Shown here piece by piece: positions 21,038-34,001 of a DNA stretch of 64,000 nucleotides. The translations under genes were made by a program, and so were the position numbers. The stretch is taken from positions 97,209,451-97,273,450 of the forward strand of contig CM068825.1 in assembly GCA_028554795.2 (NCBI GenBank), in the 5' to 3' direction. Origin of the DNA: Sinohyriopsis cumingii. Its lineage: Eukaryota; Mollusca; Bivalvia; Unionida; Unionidae. Numbering within the stretch: the stretch's first letter is position 1; every line of letters starts with the position of its first letter. Under the pieces are notes generated by a model. The model saw only the letters and a program-made list of their open reading frames with translations. It was not told the origin of the DNA and searched no databases.

Positions 21038-21465
21038 CATTCCAAAGTACTCTGATTACTCAATGAGTTCATATGAAAAATCATTCAAAGTACTCTGATT
21101 ACTCAATGAGTTCATATGAAAAATCATTCAAAGTACTCTGATTACTCAATAAGTTCATATGAAAACTCATTCAAAGTACTCTGATTACTCAATGAGTTCA
21201 TATGAAAACCATTCAAAGTACTCAGTACTCAAATGAGTTCATATGAAAAATCATTCAAAGTACTCTGATTACTCAATGAGTTCATATGAAAACCATTCAA
21301 AGTACTCTGATTACTCAATGAGCTCATATAAAAAATCATTCAAAGTACTCTGATTACTCAATGAGTTCATATGAAAAACCATTCAAAGTACTCTGATTAC
21401 TCAATGAGTTCATATGAAAAACCATTCAAAGTACTCTGAGTACTCAATGAGTTCATATGAAAATG
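21038..21465. repeat. 43-bp minisatellite, 10 copies
   Basis: Ten head-to-tail units of 42-43 bp carry CATTCAAAGTACTCTGATTA followed by CTCAATGAGTTCATATGAAA. Most units differ by 0-3 bases. The fifth has a small deletion and the last is diverged at its end. High similarity indicates recent expansion. Confidence 0.97.
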
Positions 21466-22248
21466 GTTCAAAATTCTGAATTCCATCTATGGCTGACTAT
21501 TACACCTGAAAGTGGGGGAATGCAAAAAGTGAACGATATAGTAAAACAGTTAAGACTAAATCATGCTTATAAAATTTGTTAGGAGAAAAGTCTAGCCAAC
21601 ATGAGCCAAAAGATTTGTAACAAGTTAGTGATCATCACCATTTTGTCACTAGGAGTAGTAAATTCAATTGTTACACCAAGCCTCAATGACTTTCGTGTTC
21701 ACTGTATGTTCTTTTTTTAAGAGCAGAAAAATTAAAACATGCAGTGAAAGACCTATGCTCTTCAATCCCTGTCTTCTTCAGATCCATGATTACAACAAAA
21801 TGCTGCAGCACTCTCAACTGATCATACTGTAAAATGTATATATCAAAGTCAAAGGCACATGTGTAGTGTTAAGCATAACACAATAGCTGAGCAGCAAGAA
21901 CAAAGACTTGATCTGGGTGGCAAATTCAAAGACTTACCAGTCTTACTTCAACCAGTTGCCAGGTTGATTGATCAATTTAACTGCTCATATTTACATGAAC
22001 TTAGTGGCAGATATGCATGTGGTCATCATAAGAGTACAATAAAAGAACTTTAGCTTTAATTATTGTGTTCTTATAAATGGCCAACATTTGGAAAATGTAA
22101 CACTCCCAGGTGCATTAATTTAGGGAGCGTGTGTGTGTGTGTATATTGTGAATATCAGAAATGGAAAAATGTAAATTTTTGTTTTGGTAATTTGTTATGT
22201 TGTCTAAATAAAGAATAAAGATAAAGATAATGTGTTGACATGCTATAC
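21466..22248. other. Intergenic sequence, nothing recognised
   Basis: AT-rich sequence with a (GT)n run near 22127-22142. A 64-codon open frame at 21859-22053 shows no domain or splice context I can support. Confidence 0.5.
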
Positions 22249-22437
22249 CAGGGGTTGGCAGCCTATGGCGTGCGTGCTACAAGGTGGCATGCCAAGAGGT
22301 TTTGTGTGGCATGCAAAGGGCAGCCAAAAAATCTAGATTTTAACAGTGTTACTCTATTACTGGTGGCATGTGCTGGTTCATTTTGTAATTAATCCAGAAA
22401 AAAGTGGCACGTTACGTAAAATAGGTTGCTGACCCTG
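22249..22437 (+). mobile_element. hAT-type MITE, uninterrupted copy
   Basis: 189 bp with terminal inverted repeats CAGGGGTTGGCAGCCTAT and, at the other end in reverse complement, CAGGGTCAGCAACCTAT. This is the CAGGGGT start typical of hAT elements. It is flanked by an imperfect 8-bp target duplication (TGCTATAC / TTTTATAC, 6 of 8 match). The interior is shared with 39640-40091. It encodes no transposase, so it is non-autonomous. Confidence 0.85.
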
Positions 22438-23689
22438 TTTTATACATTGCCAAAACAAATGAAGTGCAATTACTTTATTCCAAAACAAGGAGATATGAAA
22501 CCACAAATAAGCCAAATTACTGCCAACAGTGAGGCTAATAAACTTATGGACAAAACAGCATTTAAGTATCTCATAAAAAGATGAGCAGGTCCAATGACTC
22601 ATTTGTTACTGGCACTTATGGTGACGACTAATATCTAGCCCCAGTTCAAATACCATTCATCCAGAATATTGGGTGTGTGTGTGTGATTAGGATTTTGAAT
22701 GTATCTTTAACAATTTTTCAGTCAAATCGCTATGGTGTCTGCAGTGTGGCAGTTTATAGTGATGTTTAGCACTGGGGCATCATGCTGCAGACATGTAGCA
22801 TGATGTCCCACCCAGTCACATTATCCTGACACCAGGCTGACCAGTCCTAACACTAACCTCTTAATGCTGAGCACCTAGGGAGGCAGCTGTTAGTACCATT
22901 TTTGTAAGTCTTTGGTATGACTCGGCCGGGGTTCGAACCAGAATATTGGTTTTAAATGCATGAGGTTCAATCCATCTCCAAATTTTAACATGCGCACATT
23001 GTAGTAAAAGTTCACTAATTCTGTAAAATTTTATGCTCACTAAAACTGTGTGATTCACAGTAATATAAAGCATACAACAGACATTTCTAGAGAAAGTTTG
23101 TCATACCTAAATTTGAACAGTGTGAGGTTACTTAAACTAGACTCGATAACTTTAATGCTCCATGTATCTTTCTCAATGTAAAGTTTGTTGCGAAATAACC
23201 ATGAAAATCTTTCATCTTAGAGTGCAATTTATGAGTAAAGAAATAAACATATTTGTAATTACCTCACTATAGTTCAGCAAATGAAGCGTTAATGCATTAG
23301 TGGAATCGTTATACTAAACCAGCCCCCACCCCTTCCCAAGAGCATAACAAAGTTCATCTGTTCCATTACATGACCACATGCAGAAAACTTCTCGATCTTG
23401 GATTATAACTTAACTCATGGAAATATTACCAAACAGACAAAACTGGTTACTATGATGATACGATGCCAATGCTTTACCACTTTATAATCCTAATGTAAGT
23501 TGTTTTTTTGTCTTCATGCAAATTAAAATAAGGTTAAAACTTCACAGCAGTGTAAATATGACATCTAAAATTTTGGTGTACTACCTGCAGCAAACCTTTG
23601 AACTTTACAAGAAGACAATAACAGAACTACATTCTACACACTTTCAGTGTAGTCACGTGTTTCTCTGCCCTAATTAACATTATGAGTTG
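22438..23689. other. Intergenic region with a possible SINE remnant
   Basis: Mostly featureless AT-rich sequence. From about 22740 to 22950 there is a less AT-rich stretch with a short hairpin (stem TGGGGCATCATGCT at 22773-22786 against 22797-22810) and a GGGGTTCGAACC word near 22928-22939 that resembles a pol III B box. It may be an old tRNA-derived element. No target duplication was found. Confidence 0.35.
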
Positions 23690-24886
23690 GGCTAATTATT
23701 TTATCCAAGGGCAAGGTTAATTACATATTCATGGCTGCATGTTGTCATCAACTTCATGATTCTAGTTTCAACAGTTGTTTGAAAATGAACATCATGTGAA
23801 AAATTTAACCTACCTCAGTAGAGCATAAAATATGGGCTTTAATAACACATTTACACCAAAAAAATTGTTGTTAAACTGAAAAACCCAAAGCCAGTAAAAT
23901 ACAACATGTAGGTAACAATGACTTTTCCTAAGACATACATACAATCATCTAGTTTAATGATTCTAGCATCAGCAGTTGAAACAAATCAAATTAATTAGGA
24001 CACTGATGGTATGGAGGATTTAACTGATCCAAGATTATATAAGATCAGATGGAATAATACAAAACCATTTAGCTACCACAAACATACTACCATAAATAAT
24101 ATTTTTTAAAATTTTCTTTTCATTACAGGTCACTGGTAAATCGCTGTTAGCATCTGAAACAATATTTGTGAAACTTGTTTCTGTTTAAAAAAATCTTCCA
24201 CTAGTGTTTCAAGTATTACTATCAGTGTAATATTCATAAGAGATTACATGGCTAACAATTTACATAAATCTGAGTAATCACCAGTGACATAAAAAATAGC
24301 ATGAATGACTAGAGGATCTAGAGTGTGTTGCTAATTTTAGTAAGGCCATAAAGTTTATTACTATCATTGATGTGACAAACTATAATTGGTAAAAGAGAAT
24401 GAATGCTATGCCATAAACCTCCAAGCCAAATATTGAACCCATGTGATTTAAGCATAAGATATTTGCCAAAGTGACCTACTTTTGTTATGAGTGTAGTACT
24501 CATCAACATCCACTCCCTCACTAATTTTTGCAATTCTGAGATTGCAAGTATATATATAATGGATGCAAAAACCTATGTGGTCTGAAGCTAACTGCAAATA
24601 CATAACTTAAGTCAGTGAAATGTGGGTCACAGTGATTTTCTTGTTGCATGGGCAAGGTACTAATAAAGACCCATATAATCATCAAGTCTGATGGTCATAT
24701 CATGAACAAAATTAAACACAAGTCAGAAAAGCATGAAACATGAAAAGATGCATCACCTCACCAAGTTTTATGATTCCAGGTATAACAGTGTGTATACATA
24801 GGTCAAACACTTAACCTATGCCAGAAAAGTGTGATATACAGGTCACAGTGACCTTATTTTGTTGTATGGGTGGTGTATTAGTAGAG
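23690..24886. repeat. Degenerate repeat family with GTTTTATGATTC landmark
   Basis: Diverged copies share GGTCACAGTGACC-TTTT, TTGCATGGG-AAGG, ATGCATCACCTCACCAAGTT and TTATGATTCCAGGTATAACA. Related pieces occur near 26990-27110, 39180-39260 and 39500-39620. The spacing is irregular and the copies are old. The LINE at 24887-26377 has inserted at the end of this block. Confidence 0.55.
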
Positions 24887-26377
24887 ATAATAATAATAAT
24901 AATAATAATGATGCTTTTTCTATAGAGGGTGATTCATTAGTCAAGGACTATTCTCCCTTGAGGCCCTCTTAAGAAGAGTATAACAATGCACATTATATGA
25001 AGATAGCAATAATTACTGTGTATTTTAATGTTTTGTATTAAAATACTAAACGCCATTATCTATTAGAAACACACACATGCTCACAATATCTCTTTTTAAA
25101 TACTGTAATATTTTCATCAGATTTTACATGAAGTGGAAGCTTGTTCCACAGAATTGTACCAGAGTATATTGGAAGCTCTTTTTAAATTGCTCTGTTCTTG
25201 GTTTTGGTGCTAGAAGGTTTCCATGTGATCCTGATCTCAACTGGTATTGTGTTGAAAAAGGCCTGAATAAGTCCTGATGATACTCTGGTGCAGTTCCCTG
25301 TAGACATTTATATAAAAGAATTGTCTTGTGAAAATCTATCATGTCATATATTGTGAACCATTTGAGTTCTGTAAACAATGTTTTTGAGGGATGATCAATA
25401 GATGCATCTAAAATTATGCATGTTGCTCGTTTCTGAAGTTTATAAATCCTGTCATGCTCAGATTTAGCAGTTTCCCCATATATTTGAACAATAATCCATT
25501 GTTGGAAGAATATATGATTTGTAGTATAGATTGCATGTTTCCATAGGTAAATATTTCTTGATTCTGCTGAGTAGGGCAATTTTGGATGACAGTGTTTTAC
25601 AAAGCTTATCAATATGGTCATCCCATAATAAATTATTATCTACAGACACACCTACAAGGTTTATATGTTTGACATTTTCTAATGGATGATTATTTATTGC
25701 AAGAGATAGTTCTGGATTCCCTGATTTGTATAGTTTTTGTGATGTCCCCAAAATCATGCATTTTGTTTTACCTTCATTATTACCGTCCTATTTTGTTGTG
25801 CCCAGTGTTGAACACTAACAAGGTCTGAGTTTAATCTCATCTGGATAACTTTAGTATCAGAACTAGATGTATACAAGGTTACATTGTCTGTAAACGAATC
25901 TGTATTTGTGGATTCATTATTTAATGGTAGATCACTGATAAAGATAAGGAAGAGGAGAGGGCCTAAAACTGAGTTCTGAGGACCCCTGAATGAATAGTGC
26001 GAGTTTGAGAGCTAATATTGCCAATGCTTACTTGTTGAGACCTTTGGTTTAGGTATGATCTAAACCAGTTTAAAGAAGAATTGTTGAACCTGTAACAGTT
26101 CAACTTTTGCAGCAGAATTTCATGATCAACAAGATCAAAGGCTTTCTTGAAGTCAAGGAAAACAATCCCTGTCATATGTCCATTATTCATTTCCTTCAGC
26201 CAAAGATCAATTAATTTGGTAAGTTCTGTTTGGCATGAGTGGTACTTTCTAAATCCTGATTGCACTTTATCAAATAGTGTTGGTTTAAAAAAATGTATAG
26301 ACAAGAATGGCTGCAAGCTTTTCAAATAATTTTGACAATACAGGTAGAATTGGTATTGGTCTGTAATTCTGTAGCAA
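24887..26377 (-). mobile_element. 5'-truncated, dead non-LTR retrotransposon (LINE)
   Basis: On the minus strand the fragment starts inside the reverse transcriptase near 26377 and runs to a 3' (TAA)n-type tail at 24887-24910. Fingers-domain text QSGFRKYHSCQTELTKLIDL is followed by palm motif A FLDFKKAFD. A frameshift near 25980 follows. Motif B appears as PQNSVLGPLLF, and motif C reads FTDN (about 25883-25894), where an active enzyme has FADD or YADD. The C-terminal region (YCSNIWG, KLQKRATCIILDASIDHPS, LLYKCLQGTAPEY) is in another frame. Composition resembles CR1/Jockey-type LINEs. The target duplication was not resolved. Confidence 0.85.
25124..26377 (-). pseudogene. LINE reverse transcriptase remnant
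   Basis: Coding part of the truncated LINE: three overlapping frames (about 25963-26377, 25464-25960, 25124-25621) that together cover the RT palm to the C-terminal cysteine-poor region. The catalytic YxDD-equivalent is altered and two frameshifts are visible, so no active enzyme is made. No endonuclease domain remains because the 5' end is missing. Confidence 0.82.
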
Positions 26378-28476
26378 AGATAAAACATAAAAGATACTAA
26401 AAGTCTGTAACAGATGCATATTCTATCACGATCAAAGTACAGTACAGTACAGAATAGTGAGTTTAACTGAATGCCATCACAATCCTGGTTATAAAGTGCT
26501 GATTAAAAGTAGAATTCTAAAAGTATATTGGCGGGAAAAAGATAAATCTTCAGGAAGTTGAACCCTTCCAGGTAAACATAAATACATACTCCTTCAAAAA
26601 AAATTGCAAAGACCTTAAAATGTTTATAAAAATATAAGGGTTAAAAATTTCTAAAATCTTCCCAATAAAAATAAATATTTTCTTTTAAAAGATACAAAGA
26701 TAAAACATATTAGATGCTAAAAGTCTGTAATAGGTATTTAAAATAAAACAAATTGGTTAAAGGGTAATGTTCTTAAAATACAGGATCAAATTTTGTGATA
26801 TAATCCACATTCTTTGATATAATCCACATTCTTTTTAAAAGTCAAAGATTTTTCTGAAAGCATATCAAAATGAAAAGTGCTTGATCGAGCTGTCATGATA
26901 AAACTTCTGTCTTATAGTTTGGACATCTCATGAACCTAGCTTGAAAAATATACCTTGAACAAACTAATTAACCAAAGTCAGTGAAGTGCAAAATGTGGAT
27001 CACGGCAACCTATTTTTATGACAAGGGTGCTGTACTCATCATAATGCATCCCCTCACCATGTTTTATGATTCCAGACAAAACAGTTTATATACTGGCTAC
27101 AAAAAAGACATTAAGCTAAATAAAAAACTCTACTAAGACTGTACAAATAATGTATAAAGTATGTCATCTTGGTTCACTCCCGTCAAAGTAGGGGCTACAA
27201 AATCCATTCCAAATTGTTGCATAGGAACTAGAAGAAAGAATGCTTGCGATGCGATAATTCTGCACAAAGACGCCAATGAAGCAATCTAAGAATGACAACT
27301 TATTCAAAGTTTAAATGTAACTTATAAAAGAAAAATACCTGGAATTTATGTTTGAACCACATAATTTGTATTATGGAAGTTTGTCACCTTTAGTGCAGTT
27401 CTGCAATCCATGTCATTGCAGCATATAATAGTTACTGACCACCTTCACACCCCATCCCCAATTTCAAAGCCTGATATAGATGATCTGGTTTATCAAATGA
27501 ATGAAGTAATTATACAGTCATTGCTGCCAAATTTCCTTTGGTATGGCCAATGCCAACCTACAATGGTAAAGTGTGAAATTTCCCAATGGTAACCAGTAAA
27601 GAACTATGATATATACTCGCTTATAAAATGCATCTAGCTGCAAACTGCACAGACCCAAATCTGCTGTTGCATAATGCCCCTTTTAATGCTGAAGTTAATA
27701 TAGGATGCAGACCACTGTGGATAGACAGAAACATGGATACTTTGTATTGATAGATGGACACATACATGGATGCCATGCATGGATGGACAGACACACCAGC
27801 ATGCCATGTGATTGCTACATTAAGCTTATGCCAAGGCAAACTTGACAAAAACAGTGAATGTTGAGAGTTAGTCTATTTATGGAGCTAAATTTTCATGAGA
27901 TTTATTTTCATGATCTCGCTGAGACTGCTAAATTGCCAAAATTTATCCACTGTTACAAATCTCTGCTATATGATACACAATATACAACAAACTTCTTTAA
28001 ACAAATGTTCTGCAGTACCTGATGTCTCACCTGCATTTGTGCAGTTATGTAACTCCCACCAATATCTTACTTGCAAAGGTGCTAAAACAAAACTTTTAAC
28101 AATGATGCTGCTGCCACCAATGCTACCAGTAACATAATATCTGTGTCTCACCATGTTTATACAGGTGACACAATAAATCTTCCTTTTCTTTAAAATGTGA
28201 TCTGTTGCATATTTCCCTTCCAGCATCTAATATAACCTTAGACTCTACACTCATTGATAGAAAGTGCTAAAATATTTCTTATATTCAACAACCACACAGT
28301 TTATAATACTTGATTCATCTGCCCCACATGAGTTTATGAAATAAATATTATTTGTTCCCATAAATTATGAATGATATGTGTAAGTCTGTTTTTTATGTCC
28401 CTGGAGCATCCAACTCTACCTTTGACACTCTTCAGGTTAAGAATTCTCCAATATTTTGAACTCTAGACATATCAGT
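26378..28476. other. Intergenic, downstream of the CFAP36 stop
   Basis: AT-rich sequence with fragments of the GTTTTATGATTC repeat (26990-27110), an 18-bp tandem pair (GATATAATCCACATTC at about 26799-26834) and a half-copy of the MITE at 44826 (GACCCAAATCTGCTGT near 27652). CFAP36 3' UTR must start here. AATAAA-like words on the minus strand occur overlapping the stop codon and near 27901. No other gene is supported. Confidence 0.5.
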
Positions 28477-28767
28477 TTATTTATCCCCTCCCAAAAGTTC
28501 GGCCTTCAATTTGCTGGCTATTGCCCTTCTCATTTCAAGTTTCTTCTGCTCCTCTGGATTTGGCTTAGCAGGCTCCAATTTCTTGTCACCCTTCAATGCA
28601 TTTCTGGCCACTTGAGCCGATGTTGGTCTCTTCTGCTGATCTTGCTCAAGAGACAACAGCTGTTGTTCACGCTCTTTCCTCTTCATCTCTACAAGCTTGT
28701 CTCTTTGCTGTCTAAGGAATTCCTGTCTCTTCTTCAACTCCTCTGGGTTAAGTTTGGAAAGTGCAGC
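28477..28767 (-). CDS. CFAP36: CFAP36 terminal exon (C-terminal coiled coil)
   Basis: This last coding exon of cilia and flagella-associated protein 36 has 96 codons plus a TAA stop, after a TTCATTAG acceptor, and begins in phase 0. It encodes a charged helix with PEELKKRQEFLRQQRDKLVE, a RPTSAQVARNALKG linker and EEQKKLEMRRAIASKLKAEL, ending LLGGDK. This matches the C-terminal pattern in vertebrate CFAP36: EEL-QRE--LKQ-RDKL--M, then a linker and RR-LA-KLKEE near the end. Heptad-like spacing predicts a coiled coil. CFAP36 is a ciliary protein whose BART-like domain binds ARL3-type GTPases (family knowledge). Confidence 0.9.
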   Translation of the reverse strand, partial: AALSKLNPEELKKRQEFLRQQRDKLVEMKRKEREQQLLSLEQDQQKRPTSAQVARNALKGDKKLEPAKPNPEEQKKLEMRRAIASKLKAELLGGDK

Positions 28768-31700
28768 CTAATGAACAGAATGATATAAATTAAGTGCTTG
28801 TCAATGCTAATGAGTACAAAATTAGTAAAATGTGATTTAAGTTTCACAAGCACAACAAAATTTTGTAAGAATTTCTCACTGGACTGATCACTTTTAGCAT
28901 AATACTTTTATTTTCTTAATGAAAACAAACCCAAGACCAAAAATTCCCTCTTTATTTATTAATTTTCTTTCAAATGGAAAATTTGTTAAGAAAACAAACC
29001 CATCAGATTCATTTCTTGGCAATACTGGTTGAGAACTGAACTTCATATTTTACAGCATTCATAAAGATATAGAAGTTGAAAATTTATTATGCTGGGGAAG
29101 AATGGATGCAATGAAGCTCTGTGAGTAAGTGTGAATTCTTAAAATTACAAATATTTAAATAAACCGTAACATATCTCAAAAAATAAATAGCTATATTTTA
29201 ACCTCTGTTTACAAATACTGTTAAAACCCCTAAGAATAGCATGCAAATACAAAAGTTCTTTCCAGGTGTTATCAAGTCATTATTCCTGCATTATATGATA
29301 CAATTTTAACCTACATCACTTAATTTTAACCAACCTAAATGCTTGTAACAAAAACTTAGTAAAATTTCTGATCATTACTAAACGAGGTGAGATACAAATT
29401 AAAATTCATGTAATGGACTTCAAATGCACAAAAGTAATCTATACCTACATTCATAAAAGGTAGTGACTAGGAACAAAAGTAGCTCTAATGAAAGATTCCA
29501 AAATTAGAAACAACAATTGCAGTCTTGGCATCTTCATAAAATTGTGCAAAATATTCAAAACAAAATCAATGCAATCAATATGAAGATATAAAAATACTAA
29601 CAAATTCAATATTAAAGCTTATTCTGAAGGTAGTTGTGAAAAGTCAAAAATATTTTAGTCTTCAATTTCTGTTCCCTAATTAAATACCACAAAGGCCAAA
29701 GATGAATAGGAGATCCTTGAATGGACTGATACTCTACTGGATGAGTGTGCATTTGAATTTTTAAAGTAGCTTGAAAAATTTGAGTCATAATGCTACAATG
29801 TCTGCAGTACAGCAACTAATAGATTATAAATTATTTGTTGAATTTTACAAAACTTATTGGTTTTCACTATTTTCTGCTACTCAAGATAGCCACATTTGTG
29901 GCCAAATGGGATGTGTGAGTAGCACCATTTACATTCCTGACCAACCAGATATCATAAGAAGTCTTTTGGTGAAAACCACATGTATGACTTTTTGTTCAAA
30001 CATGGTAGCTATAACATGATTTTCAAGAAGATTGCTATTGTAGCTATATTTTCATAATAAATCTTTAAGTAAACTGACATGTTGATATGACCATCCATTC
30101 ATGAGGAGTAGTGATAGGATTTTCAAGACAGCTGCTGTGGTGGTCATATTTGACACAAGACGAACAATGATCTAGGACCAAATAAACCCTGGAATGAATA
30201 TGAGTGTACAGTTCCATGGCAATCCTCCAAATATTTCATGACAAGTAGTGATAACAAACTTGATGACACTATCCCATAAGATCTTCTGATCTATGACCAG
30301 GAGAGATAAAAACCATGAGGCTACTGAACTATCATCATTCAAGATATTATTTTTGTTAACCCATAACAGCTCAAAAACCTCAGTTATGACCTTTGACCTT
30401 GAAATCAGTATACTAATGCTATCGAAAACAACTAAATACACAGTCTGGTAAATATATTTGTATAGGTGCAAGTGACTGTTCATAGGCTCGGTAAAGTACA
30501 CATAAAAAACAATGACCTTTGACTTCGTCATGGTTAAGTAGGTCTAATTTTCAATCAAAATCACAATAGCATGGACATGTTGGTTGTCAGATATGCATCA
30601 GTTCATTCAAGACCATTTACTGGTACTTATTGCAGGAAGTGTTTTAGACAAAACCCATGTTAATACCATAAAGGAATAATGATAGCAACATTTTAAAGAT
30701 GACCAATCTGGTTTCCATATTAGAGGTCATGCCACCACCATTTTTATTCAGGACAAGCTATATATTGTTATAGCGTTTTAGTTAAAACCCAAGGTCAGTA
30801 CAACCATCCATCATGGCAAAGTAATCAATAAAATGATTTTCAAGAAGATCATCATGGTAGCCAATTTGGAGGTTATATCAGCATCATTCTAATATAGAAA
30901 CAACAATATACTGCACAAAAAGTTTGACTTTTTTAATCAAATATTATTAGTACAACCATCAGCTACTACAAAATTGTTCACAACTACTTCAGTGGTGGTC
31001 ATTTTGGGGGGTCATATCAGCATTGTTTTCAATTAGGACCAACTACATATAGTGATAAGTGTTTTAGAGAAATCTCTATGTCAGTACAACCATCCATTCA
31101 AGAGGGATACTGTCTGCTGTTGCATAATTCAGTGGCAGATCTGGATCTGAGTTTGTAAGGAATAATTAGTAGAACAAACAACTAAGACCCTAATAGGCAG
31201 TCAGATTATGCAGAACAGCATCAATGTTGTTTGCAGTTACCCTTGAGTTTATATAGTAGTGATAACAAGATTTTTAAGAAGGCAACCATGGCCACCAAAG
31301 TGAAGGTCTGATCAGCTATATTTTCACTTAGGGACATCTACATATCATCAAATCTTTTAGTGAAAACACCATATCACTGTCAGCATCTGTTCAGAAGAAG
31401 TAGCAAGATTTTCTCAGACAGCCACTACAACAGCAGTTTTATCAGCCTTATTTTCATGTATAATCAACTGCATAGTCTTTTAGTGACAACCCTGTGTAAA
31501 TGAACTATCATTTCAAGAGAAGCTGAGATAAAAACATTTCAAGATGGCCACCACAGAGGGCACACTCGAGGTCAGATCTGCACCATTTTCATTCAGGACC
31601 AACCAGACATCATAACATCTTTTTTAGTGAAAAGCCCATGTCACTCTACTACCATCTGGGAGAAGTACCCATAACAAGTTTTACAAGATGGTCACCATGG

Positions 31701-33794
31701 TAGACAAGATGGAAGTTTGATTGGCAACAATGTCATTTAGGACATGACATATCATGTCATCTTTAAGTCAAAAGAACAACAAGATTTTCAAGATGGTGGC
31801 AATATTAGATGATATTAGTACCACCATATTGTCATGGATTGATAAGGTAACTGGTATACATGTACTGTGATACATGTATTTTTAGCAAGATGCAATGCAT
31901 CGCAATATGGCAATGCCTTATTATTATTTTTCAGCAATACATTTATTAAACAAAAGTAATATAAAAAGCAGTATATAATTTTTGTCTTTAAGCAGCAGAG
32001 TACTATTTAATTAGTCATTTTTCAGTAAATTTGTCTTTGCCAAAGAATGCACTAGATATAACCAGGGTTCCCACGCTTTTTTAAAACAAAATTTTCATCT
32101 TTTCCTTGTTTTTTCTTACAAAGAAATTGACTTTATCAAGGATCACTCATGACCCTTACTGAATGGAAAAAGCAATAACACTGGTTTAGAAAATGTGCAT
32201 TCTTAAAATCAAAAGCTGCTTCTATTTTGAGACTCTCCCATAACATCTGATTTAGACCTATAACCATGAACCAAAACACAGGATGTGTCAGCATAAACAA
32301 ATAAAACTATCGTAATTCATATAAATTTGCATGTAACTCAATTTAATTTCCATATAAAAAATGTAAACTCTGCTTAACTGCATCTGATGGAATGAAGAAT
32401 ATCTTTTAGGCAAGGGTTGTTTTAAATATGGACAAATAGCCTTAAAAATTATATATCTTGGGATAAAAGAAAGGAATAATTTTTTATTCTTTTTACAAAA
32501 TTCCACATATATCAAGTTGGTGGCCTAATCTTTACTTTTAATGTATTGCATATACTTACATGAAAATCGAATAATTTAAGAAAAAAATAAAAAGCTGGAA
32601 GAAGAGAGGTTGACTTATCCATGGGACAAGGTTTAAACTTGAAATTTTTTACAGCAGATTGCCAAATATGAGATCACATGCCTAACCTGAACCCCAGAAC
32701 CTTCTGTAGTGAAAACAGATATGAAGATGACCATCCATGCAGATGGAGTAGCAATAAGAAGAATTTTCATTATGGCTGGACTTGTGGGTCGGCTTATGCA
32801 CAGATCATGCACTTTTAAAGTTTTACTAATTCAGTTAGGGGGTGTCAGCTTATCTGTGAACAGGTTTATACGTAAGTGTAAATGGTAATCTGACTATGGA
32901 CAGTATATTTAATGCAGTCATTGTCAATGACATCCAGAGCATGGCATTCTGCATTGAAATTGCCCCAGCAGTCAACAGATTTCTAAGTACTGGGATGATT
33001 TTGCTATATTCTTTGCAGCCATCTTACAGCCCCAGGAGTTTCATTTTGAAACAATCCCAATCGAATCTCAGGAAATCTTGCTTGCCAGGACTTTTACACC
33101 ATTCCATTCAGCTGGCATTGTTTTAAAGTGTGTATAATCACAATAACTCAGGGACTAACATGAACTCCAATATTTAGGAGAAATTACCTCTCTCTATCCA
33201 GAATATGGCAAAATTGGCAAAAACAGGAAGAAGTAAATATGGCAAAATTGGCAAAAATAGGAAGAAATAAATAGTTTAAAATAGTTACTTGAAACTACTG
33301 CTTTTGCACATTTTCATGTCTGATGATTAAAATGCTGATTAAAAAATATCATAAGTTTATAAAAAATAGTAACACTTTATTTATTTTGCTTCATGACAGT
33401 TGCTGTCTAATATAAAATGAAACCAGGCAAAAGTAAAAAAAATTGACCACTCTTTCCATACCAGAAGGTATATTTTCATAAATCTATGCAATGAAATATT
33501 GAATACAATCATTCTTTTTATTAGTAATGGACCTGGATACAGCCATTGAGTCATAAATTGCTTTAGACAGGGCTAAACAAATTTAAAATTTAACATTTTT
33601 GGCTGGAATTCTGTAGAAAGCAATTGATTTTTGGTATTTATGATTATCAGATTAGCAACAAAATTGACTACAGATCATAAAATGTCTGCTTCTATATTTA
33701 CAGTTTCTTCTATGAAGGGAAAATTTACAAAGAATGAACAATTTACTTTGAAAAAAAAATGGCCCAAGTACCAGTGATTCTTCCCAACACTTAC
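28768..33794 (-). other. CFAP36 last intron (about 5.0 kb)
   Basis: Contains block B of the ~145-bp repeat (29930-31860) and a 36-bp near-tandem pair with GGCAAAATTGGCAAAAA at about 33206-33272. The rest is AT-rich with no exon seen. Confidence 0.7.
29930..31860. repeat. ~145-bp dispersed satellite-like repeat, block B
   Basis: Same family as the block at 5150-7480. The AAGATGG-like landmark falls near 30120, 30689, 30837, 31276, 31410, 31538, 31681 and 31782, giving steps near 100-150 bp or multiples. Between 30180 and 30540 the block contains unrelated sequence with a GACCTTTGACCTT word that recurs at 48690. It lies in the last CFAP36 intron. Confidence 0.75.
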
Positions 33795-34001
33795 AGCAGC
33801 TGCTTGTAATGCTTGTGAATGAGCAGCTGAGGATTCGGACTCCTTGTGGGCCTGTTTCATCCAGTTGGCAGCGGCCTCTGAGCTGCTAATCTGTGGATTG
33901 GACTTCTGTGGCTCTGAAACTGCCCTGACAGAACTGGGTTTTTGTGATTCTGAAACTCCCTTGACAGAAGTGGCACCTACACTTGTCACAGATATTGCTG
34001 G
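33795..34001 (-). CDS. CFAP36: CFAP36 exon (low-complexity Ser/Pro/Ala linker)
   Basis: A 207-bp exon in phase 0 at both ends, between a TTCATTACAG acceptor and a GTAAGTG donor. It encodes 69 residues with an internal near-repeat (VSESQKPSS / VSEPQKSNP) and an Ala/Ser-rich helix (SEAAANWMKQAHKES). This corresponds to the poorly conserved middle of CFAP36. The assignment rests on strand, phase, splice sites and position between recognised CFAP36 exons, not on sequence match. Confidence 0.75.

Noticed and set aside
22861-22950. tRNA gene from the GGTTCGAACC word
   Set aside because: That word is self-complementary and no cloverleaf forms around it on either strand; more likely an old SINE fragment.
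25124-26388. Host reverse transcriptase-like gene
   Set aside because: Frameshifts, altered catalytic motif, 5' truncation and a microsatellite tail mark a dead LINE copy.
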